A stretch of 64,000 bases of DNA from Oscillospiraceae bacterium (GTDB lineage Bacteria > Bacillota > Clostridia > Oscillospirales > Ruminococcaceae): NCBI GenBank assembly GCA_902798695.1, contig CADBXK010000002.1, positions 62,001-126,000 on the forward strand, given 5' to 3'. Position numbers and translations under genes: made by a program. Below the pieces are notes generated by a model. The model had not been told where the DNA came from. It was given only the letters and a program-made list of their open reading frames with translations, and searched no databases. Below are positions 45,006 through 53,975 of this stretch, piece by piece (position 1 is the first letter of the stretch; the number at the start of each line of letters is the position of its first letter).

Positions 45006-45033
45006 GCACCCTTAATTGAAAGGGTGCTTTTTT
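45006..45033 (+). terminator. Terminator after the ECF S-component gene
   Basis: GCACCCTT (45006-45013) pairs with AAGGGTGC (45020-45027) around a 6-base loop, followed by six T. Confidence 0.93.
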
Positions 45034-45042
45034 CATAACGGC

Positions 45043-45056
45043 ATGTTAATTAACAT
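45043..45056. promoter_or_regulatory. 14-bp perfect palindrome before the Ca2+-ATPase gene
   Basis: ATGTTAATTAACAT is fully self-complementary and lies between the upstream terminator and the ATPase gene, about 70 bp before its start. It has the form of a dimeric-repressor site, but no cognate regulator is identifiable. Confidence 0.35.
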
Positions 45057-45124
45057 ATAAATTAAATGTTATATTTGTATATTAAAATTACTATGATTTT
45101 AACTTGAAAAATGGAGGAATATTT

Positions 45125-47920
45125 GTGAAAATACCATCAATATTTAGGCTGTTCATGGATGATGCGAATTCATCAAATAATAAACAAACTATATCATATA
45201 GTAAAAATAAGAAAATTCAGAAAAATAAAGTTATTGATGATTCAACAAGTCATAGAATTCATATTCAAGGATTAAGTTCAGAAAAAGCAATGGACATACT
45301 GAAAAAAGATGGGGAAAACAAATTAATTTCTCAAAAGAAGGTATCTGCAGCTAAAATTTTTGCTGGTCAATTTAAAGATTTTTTAGTTTTAATATTATTA
45401 GTTGGCATGTTAATTTCAGTGTTTATGGGAGAAATTCTTGAGGCAATTTCAATTTCAATTATTTTGTTTTTGAGTGCGGTTATGGGGTTTATTCAAGAAT
45501 ATAAGACAGAAAAAACACTGGAGGCTTTGGAAAACATGGTTGCTCCATCTGCCAAGGTTTTTAGAGATGGAAAGCTTACCAAAATTCCTGCTAATTTAAT
45601 AGTTAGAGGAGATGAAATTGTTGTTGAAGCTGGAGATAGTGTACCGGCGGATGCAGTTTTGCTGGAGTCAACTAAAATAGAGGTTGATGAATCTATTTTA
45701 ACGGGTGAATCTACATCTGTTGTTAAAGAAGCTAGTGATTTGAATGGATCTATGAATGAAATTAATAAGAATAATGTATTATATATGGGGACACTAATTT
45801 TTAAAGGTCATGGAAGAGCCAGAGTAATTAGAACAGGAATGAATACTCAAATTGGCAAAATAGCTGGAATGATAGATAATGTAGATTCGGAGCAAACACC
45901 GTTGCAACAGAGATTAGCTCAAATTGGCAAATTTATTATTGTAGGATGTTTGATAGTTTCGGCGATTGTTATATTTGCTGGAATATTACGTGGCGAAGAT
46001 CCGTTTAATATGATAATAACTGGGTTATCGGTTGCTGTTGCGTCTGTTCCTGAGGGATTACCTGCAATTGTTACAATTGCTTTAGCATTAGCAGTTAAAC
46101 GTATGGTGAAAAGAAAGGCGCTTGTTAGAAAATTACATGCGGTAGAAACTTTAGGATGTGCTAATGTTATATGCACTGACAAAACAGGAACGATAACACA
46201 AAATAAGATGACTGTTAAAAGAATTATTACTGCAGATGGAGATTTTAAAGTTGAGGGAGATGAAACTAAAAATAATGGATGTTTCGTATTTGGAGGTGAA
46301 AAAATTAACGTCTCAGATTATCCAATTTTAGAGTTATTGATTGAAACATCTGTTGTTTGTAATGGATCTCATATTGTTATAAAAGATAGAAATAATGGGA
46401 AAAGTGATTGGAAAGGAATTGGCGAACCAACGGAGATAGCTCTTTTAATGATGGCTAAAAAAGGAAACATTACAAAAGATAGTTTGAAAACAAAATATAA
46501 TATTTATGATGCTGTGCCATTTGATTCTTCGAGAAAATATATGAGTGTTTTTGCTGAAAATATTGTAGGAAAGAAGTATGTGTTTGTTAAGGGTGCATAT
46601 GACGTTGTTTTGGATAAATGCAATGGGTATAAAAGTAGAAATGGAATAGAATCTTTTTCAAAAGCAAAGACTTTTTTTGATAAAAAAAATGAAGAATTGG
46701 CTAAAAGTGGTATGAGAGTTTTAGCTTTTGCATACAAAGAAATTTCAGGATCTGACAATGATAATAATTTGATATTTTTAGGTCTTACGGCTATGCATGA
46801 CCCGCCCAGAAAAGAAGCTAAATCTGCTGTTATGACGTGTAGGTATGCAGGAATAAAGACTATAATGATTACTGGAGATCATAAGCTTACTGCAATTTCT
46901 ATTGCAAAGCAAGTTGGAATATATAGAAAAGGAGATATGTGTGTTGAAGGCAAAGAATTAAACAATATGAGTGATTCTGCATTGAAAGAAATTATTAAAA
47001 AGACAACAGTTTTTGCTAGAGTTTCTCCTAGTCATAAGCTTCGAATAGTAAAAGCGTTAAAAAAACAAGGAAACATTGTTGCTATGACTGGAGATGGAGT
47101 AAATGATGCACCTGCGATAAAAGAAGCAAATATTGGAGTATCTATGGGGGAAAGCGGTAGTGATGTTGCTAAACAATCGGCAGACCTGATATTGTTGGAT
47201 GATAATTTTGCTACATTAGTTGCAGCGGTTGAAGAGGGAAGAATAATATATGAAAATATACGCAAATTTATGAGATATTTGCTTTCTTGCAATATGGGAG
47301 AGGTTTTAACAACTCTCTTTGCAATGTTAATTGGAATGCCCATACCATTATTACCTATGCAAATATTGTTAATTAATTTGGTTACTGATGGATTGCCTGC
47401 AATTGCTTTGGGATTAGAACCAGGAGATAAAAACACGATGAAAAAAGCACCGCGAAATGTTAATGAGAGTATTTTTTCGGGAGGTTTAGTATTTACAATT
47501 TTTATTAGAGGAGTGCTAATTGCATTTACTACACTAACAGTTTTTACTATAATGTTAAGAATGACTAATTCTTTGACTATATCTCGGACCGCGATATTTT
47601 TGACGTTAGTTGGTTTACAGTTAATACATGTTTTTGAATGTAAAAGTGAATCTAAATCAATTTTTAAAATTAATCATCTACAAAACAAAAAATTGATTTT
47701 AGCTACTATTGTGTCTTTAATTATTGCAATTTCTGCAATTTGGATTGAACCTGTGAATAAAATTATAAAAAATTGTCCATTAGATATGGAGCAAACAGTT
47801 GTTGTTTTAGGTTTTATACTATTTATACCTATTGTTAATGCAATAGTTATGAATTGTAGGACCAAGGTGAAGAATATGGATGATATGAAAGTAAGCTTTC
47901 CTATAGAGTATAAGTATTAG
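45125..47920 (+). CDS. Calcium-type P-type ATPase (P2A)
   Basis: A 931-residue cation pump. It has an N-terminal cation-ATPase domain (RIHIQGLSSEKAMDILKKDG), actuator TGES motif (ILTGESTSV), TM4 motif PEGLPAIV typical of Ca2+/Mn2+ pumps, phosphorylation site DKTGTIT, nucleotide-domain KGAYD, hinge MTGDGVNDAPAI, and the C-terminal TM6 region LLINLVTDGLPAIALG with acidic and Asn/Thr ligands. It probably exports Ca2+ from the cytoplasm. GTG 45125 is supported by GGAGGA six bases upstream; TTG 45104 has none. It is monocistronic. Confidence 0.92.
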   Translation: MKIPSIFRLFMDDANSSNNKQTISYSKNKKIQKNKVIDDSTSHRIHIQGLSSEKAMDILKKDGENKLISQKKVSAAKIFAGQFKDFLVLILLVGMLISVFMGEILEAISISIILFLSAVMGFIQEYKTEKTLEALENMVAPSAKVFRDGKLTKIPANLIVRGDEIVVEAGDSVPADAVLLESTKIEVDESILTGESTSVVKEASDLNGSMNEINKNNVLYMGTLIFKGHGRARVIRTGMNTQIGKIAGMIDNVDSEQTPLQQRLAQIGKFIIVGCLIVSAIVIFAGILRGEDPFNMIITGLSVAVASVPEGLPAIVTIALALAVKRMVKRKALVRKLHAVETLGCANVICTDKTGTITQNKMTVKRIITADGDFKVEGDETKNNGCFVFGGEKINVSDYPILELLIETSVVCNGSHIVIKDRNNGKSDWKGIGEPTEIALLMMAKKGNITKDSLKTKYNIYDAVPFDSSRKYMSVFAENIVGKKYVFVKGAYDVVLDKCNGYKSRNGIESFSKAKTFFDKKNEELAKSGMRVLAFAYKEISGSDNDNNLIFLGLTAMHDPPRKEAKSAVMTCRYAGIKTIMITGDHKLTAISIAKQVGIYRKGDMCVEGKELNNMSDSALKEIIKKTTVFARVSPSHKLRIVKALKKQGNIVAMTGDGVNDAPAIKEANIGVSMGESGSDVAKQSADLILLDDNFATLVAAVEEGRIIYENIRKFMRYLLSCNMGEVLTTLFAMLIGMPIPLLPMQILLINLVTDGLPAIALGLEPGDKNTMKKAPRNVNESIFSGGLVFTIFIRGVLIAFTTLTVFTIMLRMTNSLTISRTAIFLTLVGLQLIHVFECKSESKSIFKINHLQNKKLILATIVSLIIAISAIWIEPVNKIIKNCPLDMEQTVVVLGFILFIPIVNAIVMNCRTKVKNMDDMKVSFPIEYKY

Positions 47921-47959
47921 ATTTATTTGTACTATCAGTGTAAAAAAATATAAAAAAAC

Positions 47960-47987
47960 TTGATTTTATTATTTATAGATATATAAT
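47960..47987 (+). promoter_or_regulatory. Promoter of secA
   Basis: TTGATT (47960-47965), a 16-bp spacer and TATAAT (47982-47987), about 66 bp before the secA ATG. Confidence 0.65.
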
Positions 47988-48053
47988 AAAAGGTAAGTAT
48001 AATTTTTTTATGATGTAAATTGCAGTCTCATTTTTAGAAAAGGAGAGCTTATT

Positions 48054-50795
48054 ATGAGTTTAGTAGATAAAGTTTTTGGGTCTTATAGTAAAAAAGAATT
48101 AAAGAGAATAAGACCAACTGTAGATAAGATTTTAAGTTTAGAGGAAAAATATAAAGGTTTTTCTGAAACAGAGTTAAAAAATCAAACTAATGTATTAAAA
48201 GAGAGATTGGCTGCAGGAGAATCTTTAGATGATATCTTAGTGGACGCTTTTGCTGTTTGTCGTGAAGCAGCTACTAGAGTTTTGAATATGCGTCATTTTG
48301 AAGTTCAGTTGATTGGTGGAATTATTCTACACCAAGGTCGTATTGCTGAAATGAAAACAGGACAAGGAAAAACGTTGGTTGCAACTTTGCCGGTTTATCT
48401 TAACGCATTAACTGGAGAAGGAGTTCATGTTGTCACAGTTAACGACTATCTTGCTAAACGTGACTCTGATCTTATGGGAAAGGTATATAGATATCTTGGT
48501 CTTAGTGTTGGTGTTATATTAAACGGAATGAGTAATGACGAACGTAGAGCAGCGTATGCTTGTGATGTTACTTATGCAACAAACAATGAGATAGGTTTCG
48601 ATTATCTTCGTGATAATATGTGTATATATAAAGAACAACAGGTTCAAAGACCTTTCAATTTTGCGATTGTTGACGAGGTTGACTCGATTTTGATTGATGA
48701 AGCTAGAACTCCATTAATTATTTCTGGTCCTGGTGAAAAATCAACTGATTTGTATGTTCATGCTAATAACTTGGTTAAAAATTTAAAAATGTACAAAGTG
48801 AGAGAGTTGGATGATAAAGAAGAACATGATGATGTTGATGGCGACTACATAGTTGATGAAAAGGCTAAGACAGCCACTTTAACACCGTCCGGAGTAAAAA
48901 AAGCTGAAGAGTTTTTCAATGTATCCAATCTTATGGATGGTGAGAACATAACATTGTTGCATCACGTAAACCAAGCTATAAAAGCTCATGGAGTTATGCA
49001 AAAAGACATTGACTATGTTGTAAAAGACGGAGAGGTTCTTATTGTTGACGAATTTACAGGAAGGGTAATGTTTGGTCGAAGATATAATGAAGGACTTCAT
49101 CAGGCTATTGAAGCTAAAGAAAATGTTAAAATTGCAAATGAATCAAAAACTTTGGCTAATATAACATTCCAGAATTTGTTTAGGATATATAAGAAACTTT
49201 CTGGAATGACTGGTACTGGTATGACGGAAGAAGGCGAGTTTAGAGAAATATATAAATTGGATGTTGTAGAAATTCCACCTAACAAGCCTGAAATAAGAAA
49301 GGATTACAATGATGTTATTTATCGTACAGAACAAGCAAAATTCCGTGCTGTTATTAATCAAGTAATTGAGTCGCATGAGAAGGGACAACCTGTTTTGGTT
49401 GGAACTGTATCAATAGATAAATCTGAAATTTTGAGTGATATGTTAAGCAAACAAGGTATAGATCATTATGTTTTAAATGCTAAATATCATGAACAAGAAG
49501 CTAGAATAGTTGCTCAAGCTGGTAAAAAAGGCGCTGTTACTATAGCAACAAACATGGCTGGACGTGGAACAGACATTATACTTGGTGGTAACGCAGAATA
49601 TATGGCAAAAGAAGAAATGCGGCAGAAAGGTTATTATGAGGACCTCATTAATGAAGCAGTTGGATTTGCTGATACTGATGATAAAGAAATTTTAGAAGCT
49701 CGTGAAACTTTTAATACATTAATGCAGGAGCATAAGAAGGTTATTTCTGAAGAGGCTGAGCAAGTTAGAGCAGCTGGTGGATTGTTTATTATCGGAACTG
49801 AAAGACATGAGTCTAGACGTATAGATAATCAGTTGAGAGGACGTGCTGGAAGGCAGGGAGACCCAGGAGAAAGTCGATTCTATCTTTCTTTGGAAGACAA
49901 TCTTATGAGATTGTATGGCGGAGAAAGAGTGGACAAGATCATGCGTATGTTGAAAGTTGACGACGATTTGCCGATAAAAAGCAAGATGCTAACTAAGCGC
50001 ATAGAGAGTGCTCAGGCTAAGGTTGAAGCTCAAAACTTTGCAATCCGTAAAAGTGTTCTTAAGTTTGACGATGTTATGAATTCACAACGTGAAATTATCT
50101 ATAAAGAACGTAAAAAAGTGCTTGATGGTCAAGATATGCGTAATCATGTTGTTAAAATGATAAGTAGTGCTATCGCTGACACAGTTGATATTTATATTGC
50201 TGATACAGATAATCATGAACATTGGAATATAACTGGGCTTAGAGATTACTTTATGAATTACATTCTAGACGAGAATGATTTAGCATATAGTACTACTCAA
50301 CTTGCTGAGTTGAAAAAGCAAGACTTAGTAGATATTATATATAAAAAGGCCATGAATATTTACGAACAAAAAGAAAAAATGATTGGCGAAGAACGTATGC
50401 GTGAGTTGGAAAGAGTTGTTATTTTAAGAACGGTTGATTCTAAGTGGACTGCGCATATTGATGACATGGAAGAATTACGTAGAGGAATTTATTTAAGATC
50501 ATATGCTCAAAAAGACCCTGTAATTGAATATACTATTGAAGGATTTGGTATATTTGATGCTATGGTTTCAAGCATAAAAGAAGACGTTGCAAGATTAGTA
50601 TTGACTATTCGCATTAGAACAGAGGAAGAAATTAAGAGGGAAGAAGTTAATAAAATTCCTGTTCCTATTAAGTATAAAGAAAGTCCAGCAGGAGAAGAGA
50701 GAAAGCCAATCAAGAATGAAAACAAAGTTGGTCGAAATGATCCTTGTCCATGTGGCAGTGGTAAGAAATACAAAAACTGTTGTGGAAGAAATTAA
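48054..50795 (+). CDS. secA: Preprotein translocase ATPase SecA
   Basis: The motor of the Sec pathway, 913 residues. NBD1 has Walker A MKTGQGKT and Walker [17 protein letters not shown]; the preprotein cross-linking domain, NBD2 ([31 protein letters not shown]), helical wing and scaffold domains follow. A short linker leads to a complete C-terminal zinc motif ([19 protein letters not shown]) that in other bacteria contacts SecB or the ribosome. AAAGGAGAG precedes the ATG. The last 48 bases contain the 36-bp sequence duplicated at 51852. Confidence 0.97.
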   Translation: MSLVDKVFGSYSKKELKRIRPTVDKILSLEEKYKGFSETELKNQTNVLKERLAAGESLDDILVDAFAVCREAATRVLNMRHFEVQLIGGIILHQGRIAEMKTGQGKTLVATLPVYLNALTGEGVHVVTVNDYLAKRDSDLMGKVYRYLGLSVGVILNGMSNDERRAAYACDVTYATNNEIGFDYLRDNMCIYKEQQVQRPFNFAIVDEVDSILIDEARTPLIISGPGEKSTDLYVHANNLVKNLKMYKVRELDDKEEHDDVDGDYIVDEKAKTATLTPSGVKKAEEFFNVSNLMDGENITLLHHVNQAIKAHGVMQKDIDYVVKDGEVLIVDEFTGRVMFGRRYNEGLHQAIEAKENVKIANESKTLANITFQNLFRIYKKLSGMTGTGMTEEGEFREIYKLDVVEIPPNKPEIRKDYNDVIYRTEQAKFRAVINQVIESHEKGQPVLVGTVSIDKSEILSDMLSKQGIDHYVLNAKYHEQEARIVAQAGKKGAVTIATNMAGRGTDIILGGNAEYMAKEEMRQKGYYEDLINEAVGFADTDDKEILEARETFNTLMQEHKKVISEEAEQVRAAGGLFIIGTERHESRRIDNQLRGRAGRQGDPGESRFYLSLEDNLMRLYGGERVDKIMRMLKVDDDLPIKSKMLTKRIESAQAKVEAQNFAIRKSVLKFDDVMNSQREIIYKERKKVLDGQDMRNHVVKMISSAIADTVDIYIADTDNHEHWNITGLRDYFMNYILDENDLAYSTTQLAELKKQDLVDIIYKKAMNIYEQKEKMIGEERMRELERVVILRTVDSKWTAHIDDMEELRRGIYLRSYAQKDPVIEYTIEGFGIFDAMVSSIKEDVARLVLTIRIRTEEEIKREEVNKIPVPIKYKESPAGEERKPIKNENKVGRNDPCPCGSGKKYKNCCGRN
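50748..50783 (+). repeat. 36-bp direct repeat, copy 1 (inside the secA 3' end)
   Basis: The bases coding for the [12 protein letters not shown] part of the SecA zinc motif. They are identical over all 36 positions to 51852-51887. The two copies bracket the CAT-like acetyltransferase gene. Confidence 0.97.
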
Positions 50796-50820
50796 TAACA
50801 AAAGAAGAGCATTTATGAGG

Positions 50821-50862
50821 AGATTATCTAGCAATTATTCTAGATAATCTTTTATTTTTATA
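50821..50862 (+). terminator. Terminator after secA
   Basis: AGATTATCTAG (50821-50831) pairs perfectly with CTAGATAATCT (50840-50850) around an 8-base loop, followed by TTTTATTTTTAT. Confidence 0.9.
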
Positions 50863-50905
50863 GTATAATTAAATTTAGAAAAATTAAAAATTATTTGGAG
50901 GTTAA

Positions 50906-50923
50906 ATGTTCATAAAATTGTAA
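50906..50923 (+). CDS. Possible 5-codon leader peptide upstream of the CAT-like gene
   Basis: ATG TTC ATA AAA TTG TAA, with a full GGAGG at 50897-50901 and 4-base spacing. It lies 54 bp before the acetyltransferase start. Leader peptides control several Gram-positive cat genes by translation attenuation, which suggests the idea, but the ORF is so short that chance is a real alternative. Confidence 0.3.
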   Translation: MFIKL

Positions 50924-50977
50924 TATTGCGAACGGTAGGATAAAGATAAATAGTAATTTCTAAGGGAGATAATTATT

Positions 50978-51628
50978 GTGAGCTACAAAGTAATAGATAA
51001 AGAAAAATATTATAGAAAAGGAGTATTTCGACATTTTTCAGAGGATTGTCATTGTTCAACTTCAATGACTGCAAGAATCGATGTTACTGAACTTGTTCAT
51101 TATTCTAAAAAGAAAGGAACAAAGTTTTATATTAACTTTCTTTACATACTATCAAAAGTTCTTAATTCTCGTGAAGATTATAGAATGGGATATCTTTGGA
51201 AAACAGATGAATTAATATGTTATGATGTGATTAATCCCACTCAGTATGTATTCCATGAGGAAGCTGAAACTTGTACTCCTGTATATACAAGATATGATGA
51301 GAACTATGAAAGGTTTTATGCTAATGCGTTGAAAGATGTAGAAGATGCGAAGAAAACAAACGAATATATGTTAGATATGGAAAATCATCACAATTGGTTT
51401 GATGCATCATTTATATCATGGTTATCTTATGATTCTTTGAATATTGAGTTGCCTGATGCAAATATGTTTTTAGCACCAATTATTAATTGGGGAAAATATA
51501 GAGAAGAAAATGGTAAACTTGTTATGCCTGTATCTGTTCGTTTGAATCATGCAATTGCAGATGGATATTTGGTCGCAAATGTATTTCGTTTGTTAGAGCA
51601 AGAAATCAAGTTGTTTATTAAACGATGA
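50978..51628 (+). CDS. Chloramphenicol acetyltransferase-like O-acetyltransferase
   Basis: A 216-residue CAT-fold protein of normal CAT length. The C-terminal catalytic block LNHAIADGYLVANVFRL keeps the general-base histidine and the HxxxDG pattern; WFDASFISWLSYDSLNIEL and PIINWGKYREENGKLVMPV match CAT central strands. The N-terminus YYRKGVFRHFSEDCHCSTSM is CAT-like too. It would use acetyl-CoA; whether chloramphenicol is a substrate is not shown by sequence, and many clostridial relatives are untested. GTG start with AAGGGAGAT upstream. It lies between the two copies of the secA 3'-end repeat. Confidence 0.83.
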   Translation: MSYKVIDKEKYYRKGVFRHFSEDCHCSTSMTARIDVTELVHYSKKKGTKFYINFLYILSKVLNSREDYRMGYLWKTDELICYDVINPTQYVFHEEAETCTPVYTRYDENYERFYANALKDVEDAKKTNEYMLDMENHHNWFDASFISWLSYDSLNIELPDANMFLAPIINWGKYREENGKLVMPVSVRLNHAIADGYLVANVFRLLEQEIKLFIKR

Positions 51629-51812
51629 ACAGAATAACAAATTACAATTTATTAAGATGTGCAGAAGATTTTGGTTTTACGAACAAGATAAATTACAATT
51701 AATTAGGTAAAATTTAGATACGTTTTTAGATACTAAAATTTAAAATATTATACATTTTTGAAGTGGTATTTAGTGCATTTTAGTAGTTTGAAATTTAGAG
51801 AAATAGGCTACA

Positions 51813-51890
51813 ATGGATAAAAGTGCAAAAAAGTATAGATTGAACAGTACACCATGTGGCAGTGGTAAGAAATACAAAAACTGTTGTTAA
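51813..51890 (+). CDS. 25-codon ORF ending in a copy of the SecA zinc motif
   Basis: ATG 51813 to TAA 51888-51890 reads MDKSAKKYRLNST then [12 protein letters not shown]. The second half is the exact 36-bp copy of the secA 3' end. The first cysteine of the SecA motif is replaced (TPC instead of CPC), so only three of four zinc ligands remain. The ribosome binding site is poor (TAGG). It is most likely a by-product of duplication and not a functional gene. The rest of 51629-51812 is AT-rich with nothing firm. Confidence 0.3.
   Translation: MDKSAKKYRLNSTPCGSGKKYKNCC
51852..51887 (+). repeat. 36-bp direct repeat, copy 2
   Basis: Identical to 50748-50783 in the secA 3' end. After the repeat the two copies diverge at once (GGAAGAAAT in secA, TAAATATTT here), and before it they differ except for a shared C-containing codon context. 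Confidence 0.97.
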
Positions 51891-51914
51891 ATATTTGTTA
51901 TGAAAGGAATAAAA

Positions 51915-52499
51915 GTGATACAATTATTAATATATGGAAATACAAATTGCTATTATATCCAAGGGAAAAAAGGAAGCTTATTGATAGACACGGATTGGGC
52001 TGGGACTCTACAATTATTTTATAGAAAGATTAAGGAATTAAATATAAAAAATATAGACTATCTTTTAATTACACATTATCATCCTGATCATATGGGCATA
52101 GCACAAGACATAGTTGATAGTATGAGTGCAAAATTATTAGTTGTAGATATTCAGAAGGATTATATACATTTTTCAGATAAAATATTTGAAAAAGATAATA
52201 AAATAAAATTTACTCCAATTAACACAAAACCAGTAATAATTTCATGTGAAGAGAGTAGAGACTTTTTAAAAGAGTTAGGAATCGATGGAGAAATATTGTA
52301 TACACCGGGGCATAGTGAAGATAGTGTTTCTGTGGTACTAGATGAGGGTGTTGCATTTGTTGGGGATTTGTATGATTTGAATTTGGCATCTGCATTTAAT
52401 GATGAGAAAATAAACAATAGCTGGAAAAATTTATTAAGTCACAATATATCAAAAATATGTTATGGGCATCACGAGCAAGTTATCAATAAAGAAAAATAA
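51915..52499 (+). CDS. Metallo-beta-lactamase-fold hydrolase
   Basis: A 194-residue MBL-fold protein with the metal motif THYHPDHMG (HxHxDH), a first-strand NTNCYYIQGKKGSLLIDTD, the TPGHSEDSV histidine, VGDLYD and the last ligand in YGHHEQV. Members include glyoxalase II-like and lactonase-like enzymes; the substrate is not predictable. I chose GTG 51915 with AAAGGA six bases upstream; ATG 51900 has no site. It follows closely after the duplicated secA fragment. Confidence 0.85.
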   Translation: MIQLLIYGNTNCYYIQGKKGSLLIDTDWAGTLQLFYRKIKELNIKNIDYLLITHYHPDHMGIAQDIVDSMSAKLLVVDIQKDYIHFSDKIFEKDNKIKFTPINTKPVIISCEESRDFLKELGIDGEILYTPGHSEDSVSVVLDEGVAFVGDLYDLNLASAFNDEKINNSWKNLLSHNISKICYGHHEQVINKEK

Positions 52500-52534
52500 A
52501 TGTAGCTATAAAAAATATCATGTAGGTGAAATTT

Positions 52535-53203
52535 ATGAGCGTACGATTGTTTATTCAGGCAATTATAAAATATGCATTTGGAGTATTAATTGTAGGTGCT
52601 TTGCTATTTATTCCTGCCACTTTTAATTATTGGAATGGATGGTTGTTTATGGGGTTGTTGTTCATTCCAATGTTTGTTGCTGGAATAGTTTTAATGATAA
52701 AAAATCCAGATTTGCTCAAAAAAAGACTAAATGTTAAAGAAAAACAAGGTGAGCAGAAACAAGTTATATTATTTAGTGCAGTAATGTTTTTGTTTGGCTT
52801 TATTACAGCGGGTTTAAATTATAGATATAAATGGATAGAATTGCCAAATATTGTTGTAATTATATCCTCTGTTGTATTTGTTTTAGCATATATTTTATAC
52901 GCGGAAGTTTTGAGAGAAAATACATACTTATCTCGCACTATTGAAGTGCAGGATAATCAAAAAGTGATCGATACTGGATTATATGGGATGGTTAGGCATC
53001 CTATGTATGCAGCAACAATTTTGCTATTTTTAACAATGCCATTAATATTGGGGTCTATTATTTCGTTTATAATGTTTCTGATTTATCCAATTGTAATTGC
53101 TAAAAGAATAGAAAGTGAAGAGGAAATATTAGAAAAAGATTTAAACGGTTATTTGGAATATAAGGAAAAAGTAAGATATAAGATTATTCCATTTGTATGG
53201 TGA
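52535..53203 (+). CDS. Isoprenylcysteine carboxyl methyltransferase-like membrane protein
   Basis: A 222-residue integral membrane protein with about five helices. The C-terminal block TGLYGMVRHPMYAATILL followed by helices and RIESEEEILEKDLNGYLEYK is the SAM-binding signature shared by ICMT, PEMT and related small membrane methyltransferases. The bacterial substrate is unknown. ATG 52535 is preferred since GTAGGTGA is then at normal spacing. It is next to the MBL-fold gene (35 bp) and could share its transcript. Confidence 0.82.
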   Translation: MSVRLFIQAIIKYAFGVLIVGALLFIPATFNYWNGWLFMGLLFIPMFVAGIVLMIKNPDLLKKRLNVKEKQGEQKQVILFSAVMFLFGFITAGLNYRYKWIELPNIVVIISSVVFVLAYILYAEVLRENTYLSRTIEVQDNQKVIDTGLYGMVRHPMYAATILLFLTMPLILGSIISFIMFLIYPIVIAKRIESEEEILEKDLNGYLEYKEKVRYKIIPFVW

Positions 53204-53249
53204 TGATTTAAGAGATAGAATTTTAACTTGAAGGTGAGTTGAAATATAT

Positions 53250-53804
53250 TTGGACAAATTAATAAATGTGAAATGTTTCGAAGAATTATATGAGTGGTTG
53301 ACTAGTAATTCTAATGTTGAAGATTTTGTATGGGTGAATGCTAAAAGGGGAAAGCCGAATGACATAGAATTTAGCTATATAGATGCGGTTTATTGTGCTT
53401 TGTGTTTTGGTTGGATAGACTCTACTTGTAAAAACATTGATGGTGTGACTTATCAGAAATTGATGCCTAGAAGTAAAAAAACTCATTGGACTTATTTAAA
53501 TATTGCTAGATGTGAGTATTTAATACAAAAAGGATTGATGACAGATCGAGGATTTAACGCTTTGCCGGTCAATTATGAACAATTTGATATCTCAAACGAT
53601 ATATTGATTGAATTAAAGAAAAATAAAAAAGTGTGGAATAATTTCAATAATTTTCCCGTTTTATATCAAAGAGTACGAACTGATAATATTGAGTGGGCTA
53701 GGAAAAATAAGAAACTATTTCGTAGTAGACTAGACAAATTAATTGAAATGACTGAGCAGAATAAAACATATGGACAGTGGAACGATTATGGTAGATTAAT
53801 TTGA
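53250..53804 (+). CDS. YdeI/OmpD-associated family protein
   Basis: A 184-residue cytoplasmic protein. EELYEWLTSNSNVEDFVWV, the central DAVYCALCFGWIDSTCKNIDG and QKLMPRSKKTHWTYLNIAR match the YdeI family, in which FGWIDs and RxxxxxW are conserved. Some members are linked to stress or bacteriocin tolerance, but no biochemical activity is established. TTG start at 53250 with AAGGTGAG upstream. Confidence 0.78.
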   Translation: MDKLINVKCFEELYEWLTSNSNVEDFVWVNAKRGKPNDIEFSYIDAVYCALCFGWIDSTCKNIDGVTYQKLMPRSKKTHWTYLNIARCEYLIQKGLMTDRGFNALPVNYEQFDISNDILIELKKNKKVWNNFNNFPVLYQRVRTDNIEWARKNKKLFRSRLDKLIEMTEQNKTYGQWNDYGRLI

Positions 53805-53975
53805 ATATTGAATAAGATATTTAAATTATGGTATTATATTATTGACATTATTTTTAATCATTAAAATTGATTGTTTTAGTTTTGTATATACTATTAAATA
53901 TTATAAATGAACATAATTAATATGTTTTTGCTATTAATAATAGGTTTTATATAAAATGAAAGGAGCAAATGTTTT

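Noticed and set aside
47032..47436. 134-codon minus-strand frame inside the Ca2+-ATPase gene
   Set aside because: Antisense to highly conserved P-type ATPase motifs, with no ribosome binding site; a frame shadow.
51625..51702. 25-codon ORF overlapping the CAT-like stop (ATGA)
   Set aside because: It has no Shine-Dalgarno of its own and no recognisable family; an overlap of this size in AT-rich DNA is readily by chance.
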